Notes: generated by a model from the letters alone, not told the origin. Shown: positions 26,950-37,304, counted from the first letter of the stretch. The stretch: 64,000 nt of DNA from JAFDZV01 sp035549015 (GCA_035549015.1 DASZRW010000015.1:25679-89678), one strand, 5' to 3'. A program made the numbers and translations.

Positions 26950-28338
26950 TTACCGTGTGGGCTGCATGCTGGCTGCGCGTGCCCCGCCGGCATTGCGTTC
27001 GTGATCCAGCTCCGTAAGGTCCAGCTTCGTCGGCAGATCCTCCGCAGCCGGCGCCGCCGATGGTGCACTGGGGCCTGCCATGATCAGCAGCGCGTCGCTG
27101 TTGACGGAAGTTGTGGAGCCTGCGGTCCCCACGATCGCGAAGCGCGAACCGGGGAGCGCAATCGTTGCAGAGCCGCGCGGGCCGTCGCCGGTTTTGCCAA
27201 CGCCAACCGTGCGCACGGGAACGCCCTGTGCGCTCAGAACCGTGAGGAGTGCCTGCGACAGGTTCGTATTCAGGTCCGTCACGGTTCCCGTTGCCACGTA
27301 CGCTCCGTTGCCGAGCGGAGCGATGGAGGCGAATCCGAAATTGTCCGCCTTCATTCCCCAGTCCAGTTGCGAAACGTACGACCTGCCGGTCTCGATTCCG
27401 TTCGCGTCCGCATGGATCGCCAACGCCTTGTATTCGATGGAGGTATTCTCCGTGCTTGACCCGACAATCATGAAGCCGTCATCGGTCTGGATGATGCCGG
27501 ATCCGTAACTGTTCTCCTTCCCCTCGTCGGCGTCGGCCTGATATTCATGCCACCAGACCGAATCGCCCTGTGCGTTCAAGCGGAGCGCGAATGCATGGTA
27601 GTTGCCGGTGATCGTTGCGTTGGTGTAGCCGGTGGCTACGTAACCGCCATCCCGCAATTGCGCCAGGCCAACGGGATACTCGCTGACGCTCGGGAACTCC
27701 GGATCGGGGGCCGTTCCGAGGTAGGACTTCTGCCAGACAAGCGCGCCGAGGCTGTCGATCTTCCAGTAGCCGATCTTGCTGTCCAACCCGCGCCCGGCAA
27801 TCAGGAAGCCGTGCTCGGGCGTGCTTGTTGCGGCATCGACGTCGAACAGGCTGACCACCGCACCGCTCGAATCGGTGCCGAACGAACGCTGCCACAGAAC
27901 GGTGCCGTTGCGGTCCAGCCGGGCGATCTGGCCGGGATTGGTCTCACGGTTGGTGTGATATCCCACCACAAGGTAGCCGCCGTCGGGCATCTGCTGCCCC
28001 GCGAGGAGCGCGGTATGTTCCGCGGTGCCGATCGCCTGATCCCACTGCCGATTGCCGGCGCTGTCCGTCTTGACGACATAGCCGCTCGAGATTGCCCGCG
28101 GGCCTCCGACAACGCTTTCACTGCTCCCCATCAGCAGGAAGCCGCCATCGTTCGTCCTGATGATGGCCGTTGCCCAGTCCGTCTGGTCACCGCCATATCG
28201 CATGTCCCACAGGAAGTCCTGTGCATGCAGTGTGGTTGCTGCGGCAACCGGCATGCAGGCCAGCAGGAGCATGGTCGCCAGCAAGTATCGTAGAGCGACC
28301 GACCGGCCATGTGTACAACGTAGCGTGTGTGTGAACAT
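26950..28338 (-). CDS. Secreted beta-propeller-like protein lacking a sorting domain
   Basis: A 462-aa exported protein. The start at 28338 has GGAG 7 nt upstream and gives a signal peptide ending ATTLHAQ. Repeats of ~50-60 residues follow: AIIRTNDGGFLLMGSS, QQMPDGGYLVVGYHTN, AQLRDGGYVATGYTN and IIQTDDGFMIVGSST, each the DGGYVxxGxT strand typical of these surface propellers. Unlike the upstream paralogue it ends in a charged, low-complexity tail (EDLPTKLDLTELDHERNAGG) without the beta-sandwich sorting domain. It is probably periplasmic or secreted by another route. It lies downstream of the paralogue at 28594-30423. Confidence 0.82.
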   Translation of the reverse strand: MFTHTLRCTHGRSVALRYLLATMLLLACMPVAAATTLHAQDFLWDMRYGGDQTDWATAIIRTNDGGFLLMGSSESVVGGPRAISSGYVVKTDSAGNRQWDQAIGTAEHTALLAGQQMPDGGYLVVGYHTNRETNPGQIARLDRNGTVLWQRSFGTDSSGAVVSLFDVDAATSTPEHGFLIAGRGLDSKIGYWKIDSLGALVWQKSYLGTAPDPEFPSVSEYPVGLAQLRDGGYVATGYTNATITGNYHAFALRLNAQGDSVWWHEYQADADEGKENSYGSGIIQTDDGFMIVGSSTENTSIEYKALAIHADANGIETGRSYVSQLDWGMKADNFGFASIAPLGNGAYVATGTVTDLNTNLSQALLTVLSAQGVPVRTVGVGKTGDGPRGSATIALPGSRFAIVGTAGSTTSVNSDALLIMAGPSAPSAAPAAEDLPTKLDLTELDHERNAGGARAASMQPTR

Positions 28339-28521
28339 CGCAAAACTCCGAAGGAGGGAAGAGAGAGGAAATTGTTGATTCGATGTCGCCGGAGATGGGT
28401 GTGCAAAGCACGGCCCATGATAGGAGAGCACCGGCGAGAGTTGCAAGGGCATACGCCGCGAACGACGTATGGAGGAGGGGGAACCTGACAGGACATTTCA
28501 AATGCAGCCTTCCGCATGCGT

Positions 28522-28558
28522 GAACGCCCCCGGGACCCGCAAGGATCCGGGGGCGTTC
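28522..28558. terminator. Strong GC hairpin between two propeller genes
   Basis: A 12-bp perfect stem (GAACGCCCCCGG / CCGGGGGCGTTC) with a 13-nt loop, 36 bp beyond the stop of the upstream minus-strand gene. It has no T-tract, but it is placed where a terminator would be. Confidence 0.5.
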
Positions 28559-28593
28559 GAACTGCGAAGAGCGCGGGTGCTCGTGGAGCGGGC

Positions 28594-30423
28594 CTACCTC
28601 CCCAGCACCATCACGCCGCGAGAGCAGGAACGTCCGCCGGTCGTAACGCGGATCATGTACGCGCCGGTAGCCCAGCCCTCCGTGCCGATGGTTGCATGAT
28701 TGATGCCGGCGCTTTCGCTGCTGCTGCGCCGATGCACCACGTTGCCGTTCATGTCGCTGACAACGATCTCCACGGTACCATCGGCCGGCGCCGCATACTC
28801 CACCGTCAGATTGCCTCCCGGCGCCACCGGGCTCGGGTAGGGGAGGATGGTGGTTTCATCCACGTCCACGATCTCGTTCGCCATGCCCGGCCCCATGTTC
28901 GGCTTCGTTGCGCCGCATGCCGCACAGTCCGGAATCGAGCAGGCAACCGTGCCGTCCGCAGTGTAGCAGATCTGCGATGCCCATGTGGGGCACGATGTCC
29001 TGATGTCCGGTGCGCACGATGCGCCAACGTCCGTCACGATCGGAAGCCTGCACTCCGGGGAGAACGAGGGGGACGTGCTGGTTGCATCGTACGCAACATC
29101 GTTGCAGTTGTCCGAGAGCGTGGTGTTGGTCTTGATCATGTAGAGCTGCTTCGGGTCCGCCATGGTACCATGTCCCCATCCGGCAACGATGAAGCCGTCC
29201 GTGGTACAACCGGTAAGTGCCGTGGTCTGCGAGACGGACCAGCCCACGTCCACCTGCGCGCTTCCGTAGATCCTCCCGCCGGGGGCTGGAACCTGCGCAA
29301 GCGTGCCGGTGGTGAACTCCTTCAGGAAGACATCCTGCAGGCCGTGCGTGAGCGTCATCGGCGGCGTGAGGTAGCCGGTGACGATCACCTTGCTTGCGCC
29401 CGTTCCGGTGAATGGTTTGATCTCCCGCACGCAGTATCCCTCGTCCGGGTTGTTCCCGTTGTCGCCGTACTCGCTCGCGACCTGGTGCGTGCAGGGATCG
29501 CCACCTGTCTCAACCAGCAGCACCTCCGGGTTGCCGGGATGCGCGAAGTCCGACTTGCCGACGCCGATGATGTCGCCGGCCTTCGTTCCCTGCGTGATCT
29601 TCTGGATGGAGCGCAGATCCTCGTCTGACGTGGTGCCGCCGTATGCAACGGCGTTGTGCGGAGCCGCGATGAACGTGCCGGTGCTCGACGTGCGTACGAT
29701 CCATGCATCGTACGTGCCGGAGGGCGTGCTGTTCGTTCCGCCGGCCGCGATGATGTCGCCGTTGCTCGCCTCGTCAACCGCGTAGAAGTAGTCGCGGCCG
29801 TGCCGCGTGCCATCGTACTTCTTCGCCCACTGCAGCGCGCCGGTGGCATTGATGCGAACCAGGAACCCGTCCGCGCCGCCGCTTGCCGTTCCGGCGATGA
29901 TGTAGTCCGTGTTGCTGGCAACAACGATGTCGTAACCGATCTCGTAGCCGCCGAAACCATCGTCGATGCTGCGTGCCCAGATGGGGTTGCCGCAGCGGTC
30001 GATCCGGAGCACCAGCAGATCCTGGTTCACGCCGCCGCACGGGTTCGGATCCCATGTGGTGCCGGTGAGGACAAATCCGTCCGTTGCCCCCGCAGGAGTC
30101 TTCACCTCCTGGATATCGTAGGCGATGTTGTCGTGGCCAAGCGTGTACGTGCGGGCCCACGCAAGCGTGCCATCAGCCTTGGTGCGCACCACGTAGATAT
30201 CCGTGCTCCCACAGCCGCCATTCAGGCTGTGCGTGACACCGGCGGCAACGTAGCCTCCCTCGCTGACCTGCTGCACGCCGCCATGCCCTTCCTCATCGCA
30301 GCTTCCGCCGTAGACATATTCGTATCGCTGCGCGTGAGCGCCGGTGCAGGCAAACGCGGCGATCAACGATGCCGCGCCGAGAAGCCGTGCCCATGCGGCA
30401 CGGCGTCCTGTTGCTGTAGTCAT
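28594..30423 (-). CDS. Secreted beta-propeller-like protein with T9SS type A sorting domain
   Basis: A 609-aa exported protein. The start at 30423 (GAGG 6 nt upstream) gives a signal peptide ending TGAHAQ. Residues ~30-460 are repeats such as QQVSEGGYVAAGVTHSLNGG, TDGFVLTGTTW, TDYIIAGTASGG and GDIIAAGGTNS. A short Cys-rich stretch precedes the C-terminal ~80 residues, which have the Por secretion-type sorting domain: ILPYPSPVAPGGNLTVEYAA, then VEIVVSDMNGNVVHR, then GAYMIRVTTGGRS ... GVMVLGR. This predicts type IX secretion and surface attachment, and is the best phylogenetic clue in the window. Confidence 0.88.
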   Translation of the reverse strand: MTTATGRRAAWARLLGAASLIAAFACTGAHAQRYEYVYGGSCDEEGHGGVQQVSEGGYVAAGVTHSLNGGCGSTDIYVVRTKADGTLAWARTYTLGHDNIAYDIQEVKTPAGATDGFVLTGTTWDPNPCGGVNQDLLVLRIDRCGNPIWARSIDDGFGGYEIGYDIVVASNTDYIIAGTASGGADGFLVRINATGALQWAKKYDGTRHGRDYFYAVDEASNGDIIAAGGTNSTPSGTYDAWIVRTSSTGTFIAAPHNAVAYGGTTSDEDLRSIQKITQGTKAGDIIGVGKSDFAHPGNPEVLLVETGGDPCTHQVASEYGDNGNNPDEGYCVREIKPFTGTGASKVIVTGYLTPPMTLTHGLQDVFLKEFTTGTLAQVPAPGGRIYGSAQVDVGWSVSQTTALTGCTTDGFIVAGWGHGTMADPKQLYMIKTNTTLSDNCNDVAYDATSTSPSFSPECRLPIVTDVGASCAPDIRTSCPTWASQICYTADGTVACSIPDCAACGATKPNMGPGMANEIVDVDETTILPYPSPVAPGGNLTVEYAAPADGTVEIVVSDMNGNVVHRRSSSESAGINHATIGTEGWATGAYMIRVTTGGRSCSRGVMVLGR

Positions 30424-30937
30424 TCTGACCTCTTCCGATTTCAACATGAATGGTAGTGCCGGTGACGTGCGGTTGGAACACATGCCCGCATTCCGTGCCA
30501 CGCGGAACGGCCGGTCCGCCGTGGGCTGTCAGGCAGGTGGTCATCGGCTGTGGTTGTGACATTCACGCACGAAAACTATGGGAAGGGGGGTGGTTCATGG
30601 CAGTACATGATTGTGTACCGGTTAACGTAACCCTCGATTTCCGGACGATCGGAGCCGTGTGATGCAAACATCATCCACAACATTCGAAGTTCGGCGGCGA
30701 AATGTTCAGCGGTGGTGCGGCGGCTGCGAAGTCCGGTGTGGTGGCCCGGGCAACGATACACGAGGAGGGAAACAGAGCGCCAGTAGGGGTGACAGACATC
30801 AGCCCAGGGCGCGAGCCCTGGGAGAAGAGCATGCGGATGATACAAGCCCCGGAGGTTCGACAGAAATCCGCCAGGGTCGCGCGAGCCCTGCGTAACGGTG
30901 AACACCCGGAGCATCGCAGGCGTGCACCATTCTGCTT
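30424..30937. other. Intergenic region with a degenerate hairpin-bearing repeat
   Basis: No gene was recognised. A perfect 8-bp hairpin (CCCAGGGC / GCCCTGGG, GCGA loop) lies at 30803-30822, inside a stretch (~30780-30910) that looks like a decayed interspersed repeat, with phrases such as GCGCGAGCCCTGGG and AGCCCCGGAGGTTCGACAGA. The translated frames are low-complexity and inconsistent with a protein. Confidence 0.45.
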
Positions 30938-31477
30938 CTATGTTGCAGCAGGTGAGCCGGGGATACGTTTACCCCTGGCTGCCTCCAGCACGGCATTCTC
31001 GATGATTGTGCGGTTGGTTCGATTGTGCGCTCTGTAGACCGTGGGGCCGAACATATTCCACCGGTGCGGGTTCGGGACGCTGTTCACGTAGACGTCCGAT
31101 CCATCGAAACGGACCGTCACCAGTTCGCCGCTCCCTTCGAACTCCAAGTTCGTGGTGAACCTCAACACATCCGTTTCCGCATCGCCCGCCGGCCAGCCGT
31201 AGACCCGTGCGACTCGCCTTACGGCGAGCATGTTCTTCGCAGCCGGATTGGTTGTGCGGATCACGTAGTAGCGAAGTTCCCGCACACGCGAGTATCCGGA
31301 GAGGATGCCGAACGCCGGCCAGGCCGGGGCGAAGATGATTGCGACGGCGTTTCCACCGGCCCAGACAAGTTGAATGCATCCGAGCGCGGTCATGAACAGG
31401 AGGAACAGGAACGCCGGCGCAGCGTACAGGAGTAGCTGCGTATTGGAAAGGCGCAGGCGTTCGTGGGTGATCTCCAT
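30938..31477 (-). CDS. Hypothetical two-TM membrane protein
   Basis: A 179-aa protein. Residues ~15-60 form two hydrophobic helices (TQLLLYAAPAFLFLLFMTAL and GGNAVAIIFAPAWPAFGIL). The rest is a soluble beta-rich domain with VRELRYYVIRTTNPAAKNML and a C-terminal NRTIIENAVLEAARG helix. No family was recognised. It is 23 bp after the SEC-C gene stop on the same strand and may be co-transcribed with it. Confidence 0.7.
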   Translation of the reverse strand: MEITHERLRLSNTQLLLYAAPAFLFLLFMTALGCIQLVWAGGNAVAIIFAPAWPAFGILSGYSRVRELRYYVIRTTNPAAKNMLAVRRVARVYGWPAGDAETDVLRFTTNLEFEGSGELVTVRFDGSDVYVNSVPNPHRWNMFGPTVYRAHNRTNRTIIENAVLEAARGKRIPGSPAAT

Positions 31478-31500
31478 TGCAGTGCACGTTGAGAGGGGAG

Positions 31501-31699
<199 letters not shown>

Positions 31700-31707
<8 letters not shown>

Positions 31708-32405
31708 TCATCAGGCCGTTGTTGTATCGTGGCTTCGGAGTGCTGCGTTCTGCACGCACGCCGAAATAGATCTCCACATCCTCCAGATCGCCGGTCAGGT
31801 TGATGTCCACCGCGCCTGCACCAAATGCGGCGCGTATGGTCTCCAGTGCTTCAATGCCATCCATCTCCATCAGTGCCATAATCATCGGTCCGTTGAATAT
31901 GGCATTCTGTGACCGCGGTTCGTTCAGGTTCGAGCACAGCACCGCAATGCATTGGTCCCGTGCAGCCGGTGTATGATCTGCCATCTTCACCAGGCAGTCG
32001 ATGGCCGTGAGCCGCGCACGTTCCTCGTTCCCTGCGTCGCCGAGATAGCAACCCAGCGCCGGGATCGCCGCTGGGCCAAGCAGCGCATAGGCTTGCGGGA
32101 GGTCGTCGCTGAACCAGTCATCGTCAATGAACGCGCTCAACGCCGGGAGCAACCCCTCTATTGCCTCCGGTGCCTGCAGTTCCGCAAGTGCCCGCATCGC
32201 ATGCAGCGGGGCCCATACCTCGGCGCTCCCGGGGGGCCGCAGCGTTCAGTTCGGTATCGTACACCATGCGGAGCAGCTCGTGCGCATGCTCCGGCGCGAG
32301 GCCGGATGTGGTGTAGTCTTCCGGTGAATCCGCTTTCGGCTCACCAAGCGTGAGAAGGCGAGCAACTGGTTCCGGATAGGATGAAGGGCCCACGGTGCGA
32401 TTCAT
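31700..32405 (-). pseudogene. DUF1186-like HEAT-type protein with a frameshift at a C6/G6 tract
   Basis: The first 60 codons from ATG 32405 (MNRTVGPSSYPEPVARLLTL ... YDTELNAAAP) continue in another frame as GSAEVWAPLHAMRALAELQA ... LGPAAIPALGCYLGDAGNEE. Removing one base from the run of six G at 32231-32236 (C on the coding strand) restores one ~234-aa protein. The PEPVxxLLTLGE opening, the VWAPLHAMRAL helix and IEGLLPAL...DDDW match DUF1186. The protein would be a helical-repeat scaffold feeding into the SEC-C gene at its end. The shift could be a sequencing error, a phase-variable tract or true decay. Confidence 0.7.
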
Positions 32406-32437
32406 GGATAATGAGAAATAGAGTGCGGACGCGCGCC

Positions 32438-33193
32438 TTACCGTGCAAACGTTGTATGCATCTCGATGGTCTGGATCTCCGCTATCCGGTAGCGTACCCT
32501 GCCCGGGGCCAGCGTGTCGCGATTCAGATAGCGTTGCAGCAGGATCGTTGCGCTCCCCGGAATCCAGCCCTGCGCGGCCAGCCCTTCCGGCGCGATGGCG
32601 AACGCGCCGTTATCCGCCAGGATGTATCCAAGGGTTGTGATGCTGCTGTCCGTACCACGCCGCACCATTCCGGTGATCACCAGCGCCGCCTGCGCGCTGG
32701 CCGGCCGGCCAACCGTATCCCACGCCAGCAGGAGCCCGTGCGAGAGGCGTATCGTGTCCGTTGGCGCAGGACTGCGCATCCTCAGGAACGAGGCCGGGGA
32801 GGAGATGCTGTCCGAGAACGTCGGGATTGCTCCCAGGCCGTCCACATGCCAGCGATTGTATCCCAGGCCGCGCAGGAGCGGGAGCGTTGCGGCGCGGGCG
32901 GAATCGGCATAGACATTCCCATCTCTCCGCGGGATGGCGCTGCCGTTCAGGAGCACGCCGCCAACCGGAACCGCGTGGCCCGTATCGCCGCCGGCCGGGT
33001 TGCGGAAGTACGCGGTGACCGATTCGGAGTAGGAACTGTCGCTGCCGTTCAGCGTCAGGTGTTGTTCGGATGCGAGGTTCATCACCAGCGGATGCGCGAT
33101 CACCACATTGTCCCACTCCGGGCCGCTCACATCGCGGCAGGAACAGAGGATGCAGGCGATCGCCAGCGCCAGCGTAACGGAGAGAGAGTTCAT
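32438..33193 (-). CDS. Putative lipoprotein of unknown function
   Basis: A 251-aa protein. The start at 33193 gives a hydrophobic leader (SLSVTLALAIACILCSC) with a Cys in lipobox-like context near residue 19. The mature part is beta-rich, with no recognised domain. The last ~40 residues (ILLQRYLNRDTLAPGRVRYR, IAEIQTIEM) suggest a further strand. It lies 33 bp upstream of the DUF1186-like gene on the same strand and may be co-transcribed. An envelope role is inferred from the leader only. Confidence 0.68.
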   Translation of the reverse strand: MNSLSVTLALAIACILCSCRDVSGPEWDNVVIAHPLVMNLASEQHLTLNGSDSSYSESVTAYFRNPAGGDTGHAVPVGGVLLNGSAIPRRDGNVYADSARAATLPLLRGLGYNRWHVDGLGAIPTFSDSISSPASFLRMRSPAPTDTIRLSHGLLLAWDTVGRPASAQAALVITGMVRRGTDSSITTLGYILADNGAFAIAPEGLAAQGWIPGSATILLQRYLNRDTLAPGRVRYRIAEIQTIEMHTTFAR

Positions 33194-33926
33194 CACGGGG
33201 GCAGGAGAAGTCCGTAGTTCCGTGCCGCACGGCGCGCAGCACGGGTTGAGTGGGAACAAGCTATGCGATCGATCGCGACGGTGCAATACAGGAGTTGGCG
33301 GTGACAGGGTTCACCCTGGATATCCTGGAGGCATTGAGTGCCGATCACGGGTGATTCACGGCCACGCACGTTCGCCATGGAAGCACGAGGTGGGTTCCGC
33401 GGGGAAGTTTGAATCGCGACTTAGGGTTCTTATCCATAGTCGCAGGAAGGTTGGGGGTGAACGAGTGCAACCTGGATCTACCTTCATGCATGCGTAGAAC
33501 GCGAGGCCAGCGGCTTCCGAACCCGATATCGCAGAGAGATCTGTCGAATCCAATGGTGGAATTATTCGGCCGTTGGTCCATTTGTCATTCGTATTATTGC
33601 TCTCTCACAATGCGGTGTTACTGAGTTCAATCAAGGCTTACCCATTTCTTTAATTGGGTCGCAGATCACCGATCCGGAGACGTTCTGATTCCTACGAACA
33701 TCTCAGGGATTCTCCGCGCCTTGCCATGTGGCCAGCATAAACCTGCGGCAAGTTGATATCACCCCTTCCGCCCTCTCCCTGCCGCCTAGATTCAGCTATG
33801 TGCTGAAGCGCTAAGCGTGACTTGGTCGTTGTGCAAACTCTGATGACCGATGCCCGAGTCGTTTGGGCATCGTGGCCTGTTCAACGTGTGAACAGATGTC
33901 CGAATTTCAATGCAAAAAGGTCGTCC
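33194..33926. other. Gap with no recognised gene
   Basis: 733 bp between divergent genes. It is clearly less GC-rich around 33540-33660 and 33880-33926, as expected for regulatory DNA upstream of the STAND NTPase gene. Only short open frames without domain signals were seen. Confidence 0.5.
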
Positions 33927-36900
33927 ATGGCAAATAATGATAATGTTGTGTACAGTCACTCGAATTCTCACCCGGAGTTCCGTCTTCTCGTTCTTGCAAT
34001 GTCCACCGCCGAACTTCGGTTGAATGAGAGAACTGTTGCAGCAGTTCTTCCGATGATGCGACACGCTTGCATCGAGCGCGGGATACGGTTTGCGCTTGCG
34101 GACCCGTGCATCGGGCCTGACGGATACGATTCATATTCGGTGCAGGATCTTGTGTCGGTGTTGAGAGAAATCGACGCAGGGGCGTTCTGCATAGGGTTGA
34201 TAGGCTCGGATTACTCCATGTGGCGAGGCGAAACGGCTGCTGCCGGACTGCCGGCGCTGGTGTCGGCGAGCCCCTGGATTGCCGAGGCATTGGAACGGCA
34301 GCTAGGCCCATGTGAGATCATGATGCGTGAAGGCATTCTTCGCAAACCCGAGCGCATGAAACATCGTGCGGCGTTCTTCAACACATCAGGATCCGTGCAT
34401 GTTGCGCCATTACACCACCGTCGCAGGCTCCAAGGATTGATGCGGGATGCTCGCAGACTTGGGTTCCCACTTGGTAGTGCGTCAACGGAAAGTGAGCTGA
34501 CCGAGTCCATCCGTACCTGTCTGCTCAAATGGCTCGATATATGGTTCCCGGTTCATGAGCTCAGGGGGCGTATTGCATCGGAGCGACGAGATCACGAGGC
34601 TTTTCGCGATTCGTATTGTCCCATATATCGCAGACGTTCCGGTACGTTCAGCCAACTCGATGCGGTTGCGTGGGATTCCGAGGGTGGACTGCTGTTGGTT
34701 GGGGCGCCGGCGGGTTGGGGCAAGACGTCGTTACTGGTCAATTGGGTTCGTGATTATCGGAATCGCTATCCGGATGCATTCATCATTGAGCATTATGTTG
34801 GCGCGGTGCCAGCATCGCGCAACCCAATCACATTCATGCGCCGCGTGCTGTGGGAAATGAAGGAGCAGTTCGCGATTGCCGAGGATGTTCCATTGCATGC
34901 GGACGGCATCACGAATGCGTATCATCGCTGGCTTGCCGTGGAGCGGAAGGAACCGGTGTTGATGGTGATCGATGGTATCGACGGATTCGATGGGGCTGCG
35001 AGGCCCGGCGAAGTGCTTCCGTCGGTGATCTCAGGGCATCTTCGCATCGTTGCCTCGGTTCTGACGCCGGAAGGTAGGTGGCCTTCCTCTGTCCCCGAGT
35101 CGGCTCAAAGGCTGCAGGTGCCCGCACTGAGCTTGAAGGAATTTGATGCTCTGGTCAGGCAGCAGTCGGGGGGGCACGGCGCTTCGCGTCACGGGCTTGC
35201 CATACGCATTGCGGCGATGACCGGGGTTGACGACACTTTTCTGAAGACTCTTCTCATGCAGGTGCTTGCCGATTCGCGTCGCAGCAAGCCGGAGGCGACT
35301 GCAATGCTTCTCCGCTACGAACGCGAGATCAAGGAATTGGAGCAGGTGCATGGGGAGGTTGGCAATGAATCGAGGGAGGCTCACCGCAGACGCCCGGTTC
35401 TTCTCATGGAAATGATCATGGAGGATCTGGCCGCTGTGTGCAATGATTTGCCGGTACGCGCGTTCCTGCGCGCGCTCTGGGCCTCTCGTGATGGTCTGAC
35501 TCCCGACGAAGTCCTCGCCGCCATCGGATCGGAGAAGCATGTTGACGAACAACACGTGACCATGCTGGTAGATGCGTTCCGTCCATGTCTGTCGAACCCT
35601 GGCGGGCCGTATGTTCGAGTTCACGATCGGGTGCTTCACGCCATTGAGCGCCTGCATGTGCGTGGACCGGTTGCTCGCAGCAGAGCGCGCCTGGAACTTG
35701 CCGCAGTGCTTGCCAAGCTTCCTCGAGACTCGCGCCGAACCCACATGCGTGTTCGACTGTTGAAGGAGGCCGGTGATGCCCGGCGGCTCAACGCAGAGCT
35801 TTGCCGTATTGAAACCGTGTGCATGTTCCACGCGGAAGGGCGTGAACACGAGTTGCTGGTCTATTGGAACGGCAGAAGCTCAGCAGAGATTGAACGCAGA
35901 TATCTGGCCAGTCTTGAACGCTTTGCCACACTGCATGGCAGGAGATCCGCCGCCTATGTCGAAGCCTGCGGGGCCGTGGCATCCCTGCTTCAGCGTGCAG
36001 GCCGGTATCCTGCGGCCGCACGGCTTCTCGCGGCGGAGCGCCTGCTGCATGTGCGCCGCGACCAGCATTCGCGCGCGCATGCTGACTGCCTGAATCGTCT
36101 GGCCGATGCGAAGCTTGCAACAGGCCATCCCCGCACTGCGGGCAGGCTGCTCGAACGGGTGCTCGGCATCCAGCAACAGCTTGGCCTGGAGGAAACAATC
36201 GAGCACGCGGATACGCATCGCCGTCTGGCCGGGGTATTCGATGCACGCGGTCGGCATCATGAGGCCTTGACCGCGCTCGAGACGGCGGAGAAGATCCTGC
36301 GCATGCATTTGGGAGGGCAGGACGAACGCCGGCTTCGTAACGATGCCGACCGTGGCGTGGTGCTCTTCAAGCTGGAGAAGTACGAATTCGCGGAAGACGT
36401 TCTCCGTGCAACATTGGCGGCGTGCGAACAGACGCTTGGCCAACATCATACTCTTACGATGGAGTTGTGCAACAGCCTTGGTACACTGTGTCAGGCCAAT
36501 GCGATCCTCTCGGCTAACGGTCGCGCGGATGGCGTGATGCAGGATGGCAAGTGGCTCCTGGCCGCCCGGGAATTCCTGGAACGTACGCTCTCGATCAGCC
36601 GTGCGCTGTTCCCCCAGGGGCATCCGGATACTACCTCGCGCATGAGCAATCTCGGGTATCAGTGCCGTCTCGAAGGCGATCTGGAGGCTGCCGAATGCCT
36701 GTACCGTGAAGCGCTCGGGTTCGATCTCGAGACCTTCGGTGAGGTGCATCCGCGCATTGCGGGACTGCTGATCAATCTGGCATCCGTGCTGCGGTTGCGT
36801 GGAGGAGAGGGACGGCAGTCAGGAGCTCTGGAGTTGTTGCAGCGTGGCCGGCGAATCCGGACGCGCCTCCGTGATGGCGCCGATACGGATGTATCCGATA

Positions 36901-37304
36901 TCGAGCTGAACATTGCCTCGTTGCTGAAGGAGATGGGGCGCCTTTGGGAATCTTCCAGGTACTATCGTGCAGGGTTGCCGCTGCGGGTGCTGCGGAAAGG
37001 GTTTGTGCATTCGAAGGCGCGTTCGGCGTTCGGCGGGCTCGTGGATCTCATGGCGAAACTGAACCGTTCGTTTCGTGAAGGTAACGTTCGGCAGGCGGCA
37101 CGTTTCTGGGAACGGCGATCTCGTACTGGGAAGTTGAGCCCAAGTCTTTGCGTTGCGGTAGAGTATGCACTCCGTGGCAACTTTGCGGCGGCGGGGCGTA
37201 TCTGCCGCGGGGTGATTACTCGTTGTGTTCGGAGCAGCGAGCCCTCCGGTGCCATGGTGATGGATGCGCTGGAGTTGCTGGCGGCATGTTCGCTGCCATC
37301 CTGA
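33927..37304 (+). CDS. DUF4062-STAND NTPase-TPR protein (nephrocystin-3-like architecture)
   Basis: A 1125-aa soluble protein. The start at 33927 has AAGG at a suitable distance. Residues ~14-100 (EFRLLVLAMSTAELRLNERT ... ACIERGIRFALADP ... DAGAFCIGLIGSDYSMW) match DUF4062, a TIR-like domain that opens NPHP3-type proteins. The P-loop is G259-APAGWGKTS with Lys266, and the Walker B is VLMVIDGID with Asp349. A helical arm follows. Residues ~690-1060 are TPRs of the kinesin-light-chain type (ALFPQGHPDTTSRMSNLGYQ; LYREALGFDLETFGEVHP). STAND proteins are signal-transducing switches, and many bacterial ones act in antiphage immunity. DUF4062 would be the effector or adaptor. No catalytic residue can be claimed for it. 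Confidence 0.85.
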   Translation: MANNDNVVYSHSNSHPEFRLLVLAMSTAELRLNERTVAAVLPMMRHACIERGIRFALADPCIGPDGYDSYSVQDLVSVLREIDAGAFCIGLIGSDYSMWRGETAAAGLPALVSASPWIAEALERQLGPCEIMMREGILRKPERMKHRAAFFNTSGSVHVAPLHHRRRLQGLMRDARRLGFPLGSASTESELTESIRTCLLKWLDIWFPVHELRGRIASERRDHEAFRDSYCPIYRRRSGTFSQLDAVAWDSEGGLLLVGAPAGWGKTSLLVNWVRDYRNRYPDAFIIEHYVGAVPASRNPITFMRRVLWEMKEQFAIAEDVPLHADGITNAYHRWLAVERKEPVLMVIDGIDGFDGAARPGEVLPSVISGHLRIVASVLTPEGRWPSSVPESAQRLQVPALSLKEFDALVRQQSGGHGASRHGLAIRIAAMTGVDDTFLKTLLMQVLADSRRSKPEATAMLLRYEREIKELEQVHGEVGNESREAHRRRPVLLMEMIMEDLAAVCNDLPVRAFLRALWASRDGLTPDEVLAAIGSEKHVDEQHVTMLVDAFRPCLSNPGGPYVRVHDRVLHAIERLHVRGPVARSRARLELAAVLAKLPRDSRRTHMRVRLLKEAGDARRLNAELCRIETVCMFHAEGREHELLVYWNGRSSAEIERRYLASLERFATLHGRRSAAYVEACGAVASLLQRAGRYPAAARLLAAERLLHVRRDQHSRAHADCLNRLADAKLATGHPRTAGRLLERVLGIQQQLGLEETIEHADTHRRLAGVFDARGRHHEALTALETAEKILRMHLGGQDERRLRNDADRGVVLFKLEKYEFAEDVLRATLAACEQTLGQHHTLTMELCNSLGTLCQANAILSANGRADGVMQDGKWLLAAREFLERTLSISRALFPQGHPDTTSRMSNLGYQCRLEGDLEAAECLYREALGFDLETFGEVHPRIAGLLINLASVLRLRGGEGRQSGALELLQRGRRIRTRLRDGADTDVSDIELNIASLLKEMGRLWESSRYYRAGLPLRVLRKGFVHSKARSAFGGLVDLMAKLNRSFREGNVRQAARFWERRSRTGKLSPSLCVAVEYALRGNFAAAGRICRGVITRCVRSSEPSGAMVMDALELLAACSLPS

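Noticed and set aside
30576..30914. 112-codon minus-strand frame in the 30.4-30.9 kb gap
   Set aside because: It covers the degenerate repeat with GC hairpins; the translation is low-complexity and no start signal is present.
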